NCBI GenBank assembly: GCA_000433115.1 | Contig: FR892183.1 | Location: forward strand, 1-13,322 | DNA length: 13,322 nucleotides | Origin: Ruminococcus sp. CAG:382 | Lineage (GTDB): Bacteria; Bacillota; Clostridia; Oscillospirales; CAG-382 | Direction of reading: 5' to 3' | In this document: piece by piece, positions 1-6,474 of the stretch | Numbering within the stretch: position 1 is the first letter of the stretch | Layout of the letters: every line of letters begins with the position of its first letter | Position numbers and translations under genes: made by a program | The notes under the pieces: model-generated | What the model saw: only the letters and a program-made list of their open reading frames with translations | What the model was told of the DNA's origin: nothing | Databases searched by the model: none

Positions 1-73
1 CGGAGCGAATTCTGTTGTCTTCCCGTCTTTTATCGCTGTCTCTCCGCCATCACAACATTTTTCGTTTTCCCTC

Positions 74-103
74 TTGACTTTTTCCTTTGTTTGTGGTTAT
101 AAT
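74..103 (+). promoter_or_regulatory. Promoter of the rpmH-rnpA-yidD-yidC-khpB operon
   Basis: A TTGACT -35 element (74-79) and a perfect TATAAT -10 (98-103) are separated by 18 bases, close to the housekeeping sigma-A consensus. It lies 77 bases before the rpmH start and is the only strong promoter seen before this operon. Bases 1-73 upstream contain no gene and no recognisable DnaA box. Confidence 0.8.
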
Positions 104-180
104 ATAGATTGCTGTTTAATGCGGTATATCGGGCCGTATTTCAGGCGTATTTTTGAATTATTGTCAGGAGGTGCATTTCA

Positions 181-315
181 ATGCTCAGAACATATCAGCC
201 CAAGAAACGTCACAGAAAGATGGAGCACGGCTTCAGAAAGAGAATGGCGGACGCCAACGGCAGAAAAGTCCTTGCAAGACGTCGCGCTAAAGGCAGAGCA
301 AGACTCACCTATTAA
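181..315 (+). CDS. rpmH: 50S ribosomal protein L34
   Basis: This 44-residue, very basic protein is ribosomal protein L34, a small component of the large ribosomal subunit that binds 23S rRNA. It starts MLRTYQPKKRHRKMEHGFRK and ends RRRAKGRARLTY, which matches the L34 family along its whole length, including the conserved QP.KR.R start and the GR..L..RR.KGR segment. The start is fixed by a near-perfect Shine-Dalgarno AGGAGGTG (166-173), nine bases before the ATG. It is first in the operon, 33 bases before rnpA, the usual arrangement in Firmicutes. Identification is very secure. Confidence 0.98.
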   Translation: MLRTYQPKKRHRKMEHGFRKRMADANGRKVLARRRAKGRARLTY

Positions 316-348
316 GGCAAAGAGCATACGCTCGGTCTGACTCAGCCA

Positions 349-705
349 ATGGAAAAATCAAAAAAAGTTCAGACGCTCAAGGAGAACCATCTGTTTTCCC
401 GCCTTTATTCCAGAGGCAAGAGCGTCAGCTCGAAAACCGTCGCGGTGTATTCGATGAAAAATTACGCCGCGGACGGTACAAGAGTGGGAATAACCGTTTC
501 GAAAAGCCGTGGAAACGCCGTCGTGCGCAACCGCACAAAGAGAAAGCTGCGTGAGGCGTACCGTGCGCTTCATCCGTTTGTGAAGGAGAATTTCCTCATC
601 GTAATCGTCGCCAGACAGGCATGCGTATCCGCATCGGTTGCCGATATCACCGAAGACCTGTATAATTTATTGCAAAAGGCGGCGCTCCTGAAGAACCGGA
701 CATGA
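349..705 (+). CDS. rnpA: Ribonuclease P protein component
   Basis: This is the 118-residue protein subunit of RNase P. With the RNA subunit it removes 5' leaders from precursor tRNAs. The diagnostic RNR motif is at residues 60-62 in the segment GNAVVRNRTKRKLREAYR, and the N-terminal part (ENHLFSRLYSRGKSVSS) matches the family's usual F..ly..gk pattern. The length is normal. No convincing Shine-Dalgarno precedes the ATG at 349 and there is no in-frame ATG just upstream, so translation may depend on readthrough or coupling from rpmH 33 bases before. The gene ends five bases ahead of yidD. The RNA subunit gene is not in this window. Confidence 0.96.
   Translation: MEKSKKVQTLKENHLFSRLYSRGKSVSSKTVAVYSMKNYAADGTRVGITVSKSRGNAVVRNRTKRKLREAYRALHPFVKENFLIVIVARQACVSASVADITEDLYNLLQKAALLKNRT
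638..666 (+). promoter_or_regulatory. Possible internal promoter inside rnpA for yidD-yidC-khpB
   Basis: A TTGCCG (638-643) lies 17 bases upstream of a perfect TATAAT (661-666), inside the 3' end of rnpA and about 44 bases before the yidD start. Spacing and -10 are ideal but the -35 matches only four of six. It would let the insertase genes be expressed separately from rpmH-rnpA. A chance match in coding sequence is quite possible. Confidence 0.3.
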
Positions 706-709
706 CGCC

Positions 710-946
710 ATGAAGCGTTTTTTCATTTTTCTTATCAGGCTTTATCAGAAACATATTTCACCATACACGCGACCGGCGTGCAGGTTTACTCCCACTTGCT
801 CACAATACGCGGTTGAAGCGTTTGAAACGCACGGCGCTTTCAAGGGCTTTTTCCTCACCGTATACCGCATTCTCAGGTGTAACCCTCTGTGCAAGGGCGG
901 TTATGACCCTGTCCCCGAAAAAAGAAAGGGCAAAAAACAAAAATGA
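710..946 (+). CDS. yidD: Membrane protein insertion efficiency factor YidD
   Basis: This 78-residue protein belongs to the YidD family, small membrane-associated proteins that help YidC insert proteins into the cytoplasmic membrane. Family hallmarks are clear: YQKHISPYTRPACRFTPTCS (the cysteine-containing core), then SQYAVEAF, and RCNPLCKGGYDPVP near the C-terminus. An amphipathic N-terminal helix (MKRFFIFLIRLYQ) probably lies along the membrane. The gene begins five bases after rnpA, and its stop overlaps the yidC start in an ATGA arrangement, which indicates translational coupling with its functional partner. Length and motifs are normal. Confidence 0.97.
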   Translation: MKRFFIFLIRLYQKHISPYTRPACRFTPTCSQYAVEAFETHGAFKGFFLTVYRILRCNPLCKGGYDPVPEKRKGKKQK

Positions 947-2325
947 CATTATTTTACATACCCTTTGGGTATCTTCTCAAATTCTGCTGCATAATTTCCG
1001 GCAATCAGTACGTGCTGGCACTGTTCTTCTTTGCTCTGATAATGCAGATAGTTCTTTTTCCTTTGGGAATAAAGCAGCAGAAATCCTCGGTCAACATGGC
1101 GAAAATGAAGCCGAAGGAGCAGATCATCCGTGAAAAGTACAAGGGCAGAAACGACCGCCCGACACAGATGAAAATGCAGCAGGAGATTCAGGATCTTTAC
1201 CGTAATGAAGGCGTCAGCCAGCTTTCCGGCTGCCTGCCGCTGCTCATTCAGCTCCCGCTCATACTGATCCTCTTCGGAGTTGTCAGATATCCGCTCAGCT
1301 ACTGCGTCGCAATCAATGACAACGCTTATGTTAACAAGCAGTATACAACTGCCGCGACCATGCTGGAGGAAGCAAAAGAAAAGATAGCCGCTTCCGATTA
1401 TTACCTCGACCCTTCAAAGGACCAGGCAAAGCATGACGAGCTGAAGGCGACCTACGATGCGTTCACCAACCTGCAAAAGGGCTTCGGCGCAACGATCGAT
1501 ACCGACACCAACAAGTGGAACGGCGAATTTTCCAAGGACGGCAACGGCAACGTTCAGCCCGCAGATGCATACGGCGAGCTTAACCTCGTAAGCTTTATGC
1601 AGAAGGACGCGGCAAAATACGAAGCGCTTCTCGCGTCCGATTACGGCATTGAAGGCGCGATGACCACAGAATTTTCGGCAGAAGACCTTGACAGACTGCC
1701 TTCGTTCGATTTTATGGACGGCTATACATTCCTTGATATCCCGAACAGCCGTTTCAAGGAAGGCTTTGTGCCTGTTATTGTCATGCTGATAATACCGCTG
1801 CTCGTTTTCCTGTCCAGCTTCTTCAGCGGCGTGCTTACCCGCAAATTCACGGGTACTCCCCAGACCCAGCCCGACGGCAGCCCCATGCCCGGCAACGGCG
1901 CGCTTATGAAATGGGGTATGCCCGCACTCAGTACCTATTTCGCACTCACATTCCCGCTGGCGATAGGTGCGTACTGGATTTTCCGTACCATCCTGCAAAC
2001 TCTCCAGCAGTTCATTTTAAGTAAAATGTACCCCCTGCCCGTCGTCACCGAAGCCGAGCTTGAAGAGGCAAGACGTCAGTACAAGGGCAAGAAGAAAAAG
2101 GTCATCACCATCGAGGTCGATGAAGATGACGACAGCTATGACAACCTCAGAGTCGAGCCGAAAGACGATGCCGCAAAGCCCAAAGCCTCCGGCAAGGTGG
2201 TCATGCTCACCGGCGATGAGCCGTCCGACGAACCCAAGGCAGCAGCGCCCGAAAGCAAAGGCGAAAAGCCGAAGCTGAAGGAAGAACGCCCCGAGTCGAA
2301 GGACGATAAGCCGGACAAAAAATAA
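943..2325 (+). CDS. yidC: Membrane protein insertase YidC/Oxa1 family
   Basis: This 460-residue protein is the YidC/Oxa1 insertase, which helps membrane proteins enter and fold in the lipid bilayer, alone or with SecYEG. Visible order: TM1 (about 23-42), a cytoplasmic loop (44-95), TM2 (about 97-118), an extracytoplasmic insertion of about 145 residues (125-270), TM3 (about 273-295), the last TM pair (about 325-352), and a charged Lys/Glu/Asp-rich cytoplasmic tail (about 363-460) of the kind that can contact ribosomes. There is no lipobox, unlike SpoIIIJ of Bacillus. The position of the conserved groove arginine in TM1 appears to be Gln35 (LIMQIVLFPL). The start overlaps the yidD stop. Large insertions between TM2 and TM3 occur in clostridial homologues, so I regard this as a full-length functional gene. 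Confidence 0.95.
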   Translation: MTLFYIPFGYLLKFCCIISGNQYVLALFFFALIMQIVLFPLGIKQQKSSVNMAKMKPKEQIIREKYKGRNDRPTQMKMQQEIQDLYRNEGVSQLSGCLPLLIQLPLILILFGVVRYPLSYCVAINDNAYVNKQYTTAATMLEEAKEKIAASDYYLDPSKDQAKHDELKATYDAFTNLQKGFGATIDTDTNKWNGEFSKDGNGNVQPADAYGELNLVSFMQKDAAKYEALLASDYGIEGAMTTEFSAEDLDRLPSFDFMDGYTFLDIPNSRFKEGFVPVIVMLIIPLLVFLSSFFSGVLTRKFTGTPQTQPDGSPMPGNGALMKWGMPALSTYFALTFPLAIGAYWIFRTILQTLQQFILSKMYPLPVVTEAELEEARRQYKGKKKKVITIEVDEDDDSYDNLRVEPKDDAAKPKASGKVVMLTGDEPSDEPKAAAPESKGEKPKLKEERPESKDDKPDKK

Positions 2326-2340
2326 GGAGAACCAATCTTT

Positions 2341-3012
2341 ATGAAAGAAGTAATACAGAACGCCAAAACCGTTCAGGCGGCAATTGAAGCCGGCGCACGT
2401 GAGCTTGGTGTTGATGTCGGCCGCGTGACACACGTCGTGCTTGAGGAGCCGAAAAAGGGCATTCTCGGTATCGGCGCCGCCGACGCGATCGTCAAGGTTA
2501 TCTATGAAGAGACTCCTGCCGACAAGGCTGAGGAGTTTGTGAAAACTCTGCTTGCCGACATGGGACTCGAAGCCGAGATCAGGGTGACACCCGAAACCGA
2601 TACCAACGAGGACGGCGAGACCCGTGAGGGTGTACTCATCACTGTCAACGGCGAAGGACTCGGCGTACTCATCGGACATCACGGCGACGTGCTCGACTCT
2701 TTGCAGTATCTTGCATCGCTTGCGGCAAACCGCGGCAACAAGGAATATTTCCGCGTCAGCGTAGATATTGAAAACTACCGCGCAAAACGCAAGGAGACCC
2801 TCGAACAGCTCGCAAAGCGTATGGCTGAGAAAGCGCTCAAGTATAACCGCAGCTTCGCTCTTGAGCCTATGAGCTCATATGAGAGACGCATCATACATAC
2901 CGCTTGTCAGAATATCGAAGGCGTAACGACTTATTCGGTCGGCAATGACGGCGAACGCAAGGTCGTCGTTTCTCCCGACAAAAAGTCGAAGAACCCGAAT
3001 TTCGGAAAGTGA
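2341..3012 (+). CDS. khpB: RNA-binding protein KhpB (Jag/EloR)
   Basis: This 223-residue cytoplasmic protein has the three domains of Jag/KhpB/EloR in order. A Jag-N domain is at about 1-53 (EAGARELGVDVGRV, then KKGILGIGA). A KH domain follows at about 98-145, with the RNA-binding GxxG loop as G112-H-H-G115. A C-terminal R3H domain (about 155-218) has the R-x3-H signature at R182 and H186 in YERRIIHTA. In other Firmicutes this protein pairs with KhpA, binds RNA and affects cell elongation and division. An AAGGAG Shine-Dalgarno (2324-2329) overlaps the yidC stop codon. It is the last gene of the operon; a terminator follows 23 bases after the stop. Confidence 0.95.
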   Translation: MKEVIQNAKTVQAAIEAGARELGVDVGRVTHVVLEEPKKGILGIGAADAIVKVIYEETPADKAEEFVKTLLADMGLEAEIRVTPETDTNEDGETREGVLITVNGEGLGVLIGHHGDVLDSLQYLASLAANRGNKEYFRVSVDIENYRAKRKETLEQLAKRMAEKALKYNRSFALEPMSSYERRIIHTACQNIEGVTTYSVGNDGERKVVVSPDKKSKNPNFGK

Positions 3013-3034
3013 TCCGAAAGCAAAAATCAATCGG

Positions 3035-3065
3035 AAGGCACACGGCAAAATCGTGTGCCTTTTTT
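3035..3065 (+). terminator. Intrinsic terminator after khpB
   Basis: A 10-bp perfect stem (AAGGCACACG, 3035-3044, with CGTGTGCCTT, 3052-3061) has a seven-base loop and runs into a T tract (3060-3065). It lies 23 bases after the khpB stop and separates the ribosome/insertase operon from the envelope operon. Confidence 0.9.
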
Positions 3066-3242
3066 GCCGTGCTTTGCACTCGGATTGACGTTCTTTTCCG
3101 TTTTTTAAGAATGATGACCGAAAAAACGATGCGGGTCGGTCGGAACCTTGAACAGCGGGACTTTTGTGCGCTTTTAATGGTTGACATAACGATCATCTTT
3201 GAAAATTGTGATTAATTACAGCAATAAAAACCATGGCACCTA
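3066..3242. other. Intergenic region between the khpB terminator and the envelope-operon promoter
   Basis: With its flanking sites this is part of a 348-base gene-free gap (3013-3360). It holds a TTGACA at 3181-3186 without a good -10 at normal spacing, and a weak T-rich/A-rich inverted repeat around 3099-3106 and 3124-3131. No RNA gene, riboswitch or coding frame with a ribosome-binding site was recognised. Its length leaves room for regulator binding upstream of the promoter. Confidence 0.5.
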
Positions 3243-3271
3243 TTGATTTTTCGGCTTCCGCGTGTTATAAT
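3243..3271 (+). promoter_or_regulatory. Extended -10 promoter of the envelope operon
   Basis: TTGATT (3243-3248), a 17-base spacer and TATAAT (3266-3271) with a TG-N extension (TGT, 3263-3265) form a strong sigma-A type promoter. It lies about 90 bases before the first gene of the envelope operon, leaving an mRNA leader of roughly 80 bases in which no clear regulatory fold was seen. Confidence 0.8.
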
Positions 3272-3360
3272 ATAAGCTCAGAATAATAGGATAGGTGTAC
3301 TGACTGCGATCGGAAGGCGCACCGGACGGAATAAAAAGACTGAAAAAGAGGACAGGAATA

Positions 3361-4137
3361 ATGAACGAAAACACCGAATCCCGCGAAATTGACCTCCTTC
3401 AAATGGCATCGGCTCTTGTCAAAAAGTGGTGGGTCATCGCTGTCGCAACGGTTCTTGCAGGCATCATCGCTTTCGGATATACCCGTCTCGGCATAACGCC
3501 GAAGTATGAAGCTACTGCAATGTTTTATGTCAATAACTCCTCGATCTCCGCTGTCACCGGCAAGTTCACCTTCAGCGCAAGCGAGCTTGCGGCGGCACAG
3601 ACTCTTGTCGATACATACCGTGTCATTCTCGGAACGCGTCTCAATCTGGAAGAAGTTATCCGTGAAGGCAATTTCAACTACACATACGAACAACTCAACA
3701 AAATGATCGGCTCGCAGGCGGTCAACGGCACCGAAATCTTTTCCGTCACCGTGACAAGCCCCGATCCGCAGGAGGCGTGCGATATTGCAAATACCATCGC
3801 GTCGGTTCTGCCACAGAAGGTCGCCGACGTAATGGAAGGCGCAAAAGTCAAGGTCGTTGACTATGCCGTTGTACCGCAGACCAAGTCGTCGCCCAGTACT
3901 CCGAAGAACACGGTTTTGGGAATGCTTGTCGGCTTCGTTCTCTCTGCCGGTGTGATCATACTTCTTGAAATGTTCAACGATACGATAAACAGCGAAGAAT
4001 GGCTTGTCACCACTTACGGCGACGAGATCCCGCTTCTTTCGGTTGTTCCCGATGTCAATGCCAAGAGCGATCGCCGCTATTATAAATACGGCGGCTATTA
4101 CGGCACTGCAACGAAGAACGGCGAAAACAGCAACTGA
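3361..4137 (+). CDS. cpsC: Wzz/CpsC-type polysaccharide co-polymerase and kinase adaptor
   Basis: This 258-residue membrane protein fits the Wzz/CpsC/CapA family, which sets polysaccharide chain length and serves as the transmembrane activator of a separate BY-type tyrosine kinase. It has a short cytoplasmic N-terminus (EIDLLQMASALVKKWW), TM1 at about 25-44, an extracytoplasmic domain (about 45-175), the usual proline-rich approach to the second membrane segment (PQTKSSPSTPKN), TM2 at about 183-205, and a cytoplasmic tail. The tail contains a tyrosine cluster, RRYYKYGGYYG (Y240, 241, 243, 246, 247), which is unusual because such clusters normally sit on the kinase. A GA-rich ribosome-binding site precedes the ATG. 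The kinase gene follows directly, which supports an adaptor role. Confidence 0.9.
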   Translation: MNENTESREIDLLQMASALVKKWWVIAVATVLAGIIAFGYTRLGITPKYEATAMFYVNNSSISAVTGKFTFSASELAAAQTLVDTYRVILGTRLNLEEVIREGNFNYTYEQLNKMIGSQAVNGTEIFSVTVTSPDPQEACDIANTIASVLPQKVADVMEGAKVKVVDYAVVPQTKSSPSTPKNTVLGMLVGFVLSAGVIILLEMFNDTINSEEWLVTTYGDEIPLLSVVPDVNAKSDRRYYKYGGYYGTATKNGENSN

Positions 4138-4152
4138 TAGCAGGTGAATATG

Positions 4153-4902
4153 ATGCAGAACAACGACAACGCAAAGCCTACAACCCTGCCCAAAACATTT
4201 TCGGAGCTGAACTTTGCTTCCAAGGAAGCATATAACCTGCTCCGCACCAATATAGTTTTCTCGTTCCCCGATTCCGAAAGCGGAAAGGTGGTCGGCATTT
4301 CAAGCCCCTGCCCTTCGGAGGGTAAGTCCTTCACCGCGATAAATCTTGCGGCATCACTTGCCGAGGCGGGCAACACCGTCCTTCTCGTGGACTGCGATAT
4401 GCGCCAACCGTCCATTGCAAAAACACTGGGCAAGCCGCTTTCTCCCGGACTTTCGAATCTTCTTGTCAGCAACGACAAAAATGTGGTTCACAAGGGCATA
4501 ATCAACGAAAACCTCAGTGTTGTGACCGCCGGCGATATCCCGCCGAACCCCTCCGAGCTTCTCGGCTCCGAAAAAATGCAGGCGGTGATTGAGCTTTTCA
4601 GGAACCATTTCGATTATATAATCCTCGACCTGCCGCCCATAACCGCCGTTGCCGATCCGCTTATCGTGACAAAGTTCATCGATGGTGTGATTCTTGTCGT
4701 AAGACATAAGATAACAAAGCGCGGTGATATAAGGGAAGCGATCCGTCAGCTCAAAATGACCGGTGTCCGCATACTCGGCTTTGTCTATAACGGATACCGT
4801 TCCTCCGGTTCATACGGATATAAAAAATACGGCAAGTATTCAAAATACTACTATTCATCGGACCACAAAGAGATCACCGCGAAACAGGAAGGCTCAAAGT
4901 AA
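4153..4902 (+). CDS. cpsD: CpsD/CapB-type BY-kinase (tyrosine autokinase)
   Basis: This cytoplasmic protein of about 249 residues is a bacterial tyrosine kinase that controls capsule or exopolysaccharide assembly when docked on the preceding membrane adaptor. Seen in order: Walker A (PSEGKS, 54-59), Walker A' (VLLVDCDMRQP, 76-86), Walker B (YIILDLPP, 155-162), and a C-terminal tail with a dense tyrosine cluster (Y215 to Y234, eight tyrosines) that is the expected autophosphorylation site. In-frame starts are GTG 4144, ATG 4150 and ATG 4153. I chose 4153 because an AGCAGGTGA Shine-Dalgarno (4139-4147) is best spaced for it; 4150 is nearly as good. The stop overlaps the sortase start by one base, so the two are probably translationally coupled. 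Confidence 0.93.
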   Translation: MQNNDNAKPTTLPKTFSELNFASKEAYNLLRTNIVFSFPDSESGKVVGISSPCPSEGKSFTAINLAASLAEAGNTVLLVDCDMRQPSIAKTLGKPLSPGLSNLLVSNDKNVVHKGIINENLSVVTAGDIPPNPSELLGSEKMQAVIELFRNHFDYIILDLPPITAVADPLIVTKFIDGVILVVRHKITKRGDIREAIRQLKMTGVRILGFVYNGYRSSGSYGYKKYGKYSKYYYSSDHKEITAKQEGSK

Positions 4903-5780
4903 TGAAAACGCAAAAAGCTGTGCTTGCTCTGCTCCTTACCTGTGTGTTTGCACTTTCCGCCTGCGGTAATGACGCCGCGGACCCCTCTTCCTCTGCCGCG
5001 AGCGGCAATGCTCCAGTGAGCGCCGCCGAATCCTCGGAGCCCTTTTCCAAAGAACCGTCGGCAGAAAGCTCCGACGAGGAAAACTCCGAAGGACCCTCCG
5101 AAATTTCGGATGAAGCTTCTTCCGAAGAAGAAAGCGACGTTTCCGATGAAATGTCGGAGGAAAGCGAAGAGTCGGGTGAAGAGACCTCCGAATATGTTTA
5201 TGAGGATGTCAATTTCGCCGTATATCAGAAGATCAACAAGGATATTTACGCATGGATACGTATTCCCGGCACCCCGATCGATTATCCGATTCTTAACCGC
5301 AAGGGTGACAATGAGTACTATCTGAAACGTAACTATTACCGCTACGCCGATACGCGCGGCTCCATCTTCACCGAGGACTATAACAACCGTGACTTCAACG
5401 ACCCCGTGACATTGATCTACGGTCACAATATGTCCAGCGGCTCGATGTTCGGTTCGATACAGAAGACATATACGAAAAAATCCTTCATGCAGTCGCACAA
5501 GGAGCTTCAGATAATCCTTCCGGACAAAACGTATACATATGAAATCTTCGCGGCTGTTCCTTATTCGAACATCCACCTCATGTATTATTACGATTTCACC
5601 AATACATACGTATTCACCGAAGTCATGAATGACATACTGTCCGTCCGCGCGATGAACGCCGTGGTCGATAAGACAGTCAAGGTCACTCCCGACGACCACA
5701 TTGTTATTCTTTCCACCTGCCTTTCGGGCAACGGCAATCAGCGCTATCTGCTGCTTGCGGTCCGCAGGGATGCGGAATGA
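4902..5780 (+). CDS. srtB: Class B sortase with a lipoprotein signal peptide
   Basis: This 292-residue protein is a sortase, a cysteine transpeptidase that cuts a C-terminal sorting signal and joins the protein to the cell wall. The catalytic domain (about 99-290) has a class B look: INKDIYAWIRIPGTPIDYPI near its start, catalytic His175 in YGHNM, Cys273 in LSTCLSG and Arg281 in NQRYLL. The N-terminus is unusual. Instead of an uncleaved membrane anchor there is a signal peptide with a lipobox, LSAC (18-21), predicting lipidation at Cys21. About 70 Ser/Glu/Asp-rich residues (28-98) then form a probably disordered stalk. An AGGAAGG ribosome-binding site lies inside cpsD, and the ATG overlaps the cpsD stop by one base. 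The next gene encodes a likely substrate ending in SPQTG. Confidence 0.92.
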   Translation: MKTQKAVLALLLTCVFALSACGNDAADPSSSAASGNAPVSAAESSEPFSKEPSAESSDEENSEGPSEISDEASSEEESDVSDEMSEESEESGEETSEYVYEDVNFAVYQKINKDIYAWIRIPGTPIDYPILNRKGDNEYYLKRNYYRYADTRGSIFTEDYNNRDFNDPVTLIYGHNMSSGSMFGSIQKTYTKKSFMQSHKELQIILPDKTYTYEIFAAVPYSNIHLMYYYDFTNTYVFTEVMNDILSVRAMNAVVDKTVKVTPDDHIVILSTCLSGNGNQRYLLLAVRRDAE

Positions 5781-5828
5781 TAAAATGCCAAAATAAAGAA
5801 CAAATTTTTTAAGAAAGGTTGAACCAAA

Positions 5829-6446
5829 ATGAAAAGAATCATCGCAACAATCCTCGCGCTGACACTGCTCTCCGCACTCGCCGTAATCGGCGTTTCCGCA
5901 ACTGATTTTGTGCCCAGCACCGATGCATGGGAAGTCAGGCTTGTCTCTGCCGAAGCAAACGGCGAAGACGTCACAAGCAAGATTATCGTCACTCATTACA
6001 AGGACAGAGATACTCTCAGCGCAGAAAAGAAGGCAGCTCTTCAAGCAGCTTATGAAGAGCTTCTCAAGGGTGTCTCCAATGTCACCGGCGATTACAAGGT
6101 CGGCGCACTTTTCGACATCAGCTATGAGGGCGAAATTCCCGAAGGCACAACCGTCAAGGTAAAGCTTGAGCTGAACTACGGCGATTATGTCGCTGCAGGT
6201 ATTTACAAAGATGTAGCAGGCAACAAGTGGGACAACGCCGACTGCGTTTACGAAGACGGTTACGCTGTTCTCACCTTCAGGCACTTCTGCCCTGTTGCAA
6301 TTCTCGTCGGCAGCCCCATCGTTTCCGATGTAAGCAAGGATTCTCCCCAGACCGGCGACAGCAACTCCGCTCTCGTTGCTCTCGGCGTACTCGTTGTTTG
6401 CACCGCAGCAGCTGCAACTGTTGTTCTCAAGAAGCGCTCCTTCTGA
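5829..6446 (+). CDS. Small secreted protein with SPQTG cell-wall sorting signal
   Basis: This 205-residue protein of unknown function has a signal peptide (1-24, probable cleavage after GVSA) and a compact extracytoplasmic domain (about 25-165). It ends in a full cell-wall sorting signal: SPQTG (172-176) followed by D, a hydrophobic helix (about 181-200) and the basic tail KKRSF. SPxTG-type motifs are known substrates of the class B sortase of Clostridioides difficile, so the sortase encoded 48 bases upstream is the obvious enzyme for it. The domain has two cysteines (139 and 154) that could pair, and a FRHFCPVAI segment like the HFSP-type strands seen near the end of many clostridial surface domains. 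An AAGAAAGG ribosome-binding site (5811-5818) gives a firm start. No enzymatic motif was recognised. Confidence 0.85.
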   Translation: MKRIIATILALTLLSALAVIGVSATDFVPSTDAWEVRLVSAEANGEDVTSKIIVTHYKDRDTLSAEKKAALQAAYEELLKGVSNVTGDYKVGALFDISYEGEIPEGTTVKVKLELNYGDYVAAGIYKDVAGNKWDNADCVYEDGYAVLTFRHFCPVAILVGSPIVSDVSKDSPQTGDSNSALVALGVLVVCTAAAATVVLKKRSF

Positions 6447-6474
6447 GTCGGCAGCACCAAACAAAACATGACCT

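Noticed and set aside
1..73. Possible replication origin or DnaA boxes beside rpmH
   Set aside because: Origin-proximal location is typical for this operon, but no TTATCCACA-like box or AT-rich unwinding region is visible in these few bases.
74..340. Frame of 88 codons overlapping rpmH in another register
   Set aside because: It begins inside the promoter and is out of frame with the unmistakable L34 gene.
2017..2682. Open frame on the - strand across the yidC/khpB junction, and a similar one at 1414-1998
   Set aside because: Both lie antisense to well-supported genes and resemble no protein family.
3009..3215. Small + strand frame of 68 codons starting at the end of khpB
   Set aside because: It runs through the khpB terminator, has no ribosome-binding site and no recognisable sequence.
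3181..3216. Second promoter starting from TTGACA at 3181
   Set aside because: No acceptable -10 occurs 16-18 bases downstream, while a far better promoter lies at 3243-3271.
4312..4332. Kinase Walker A reads PSEGKS instead of the common PGEGKS
   Set aside because: The GKS core and the Walker A' and B motifs are intact and the Ser variant is familiar in clostridial homologues, so this is not a sign of inactivity.
4851..6464. Long open frame of 537 codons on the - strand opposite the sortase and SPQTG genes
   Set aside because: It is antisense to two genes with clear signal peptides, catalytic motifs and ribosome-binding sites; the composition (Cys- and Val-rich, no domain) fits an antisense shadow from biased codon use.
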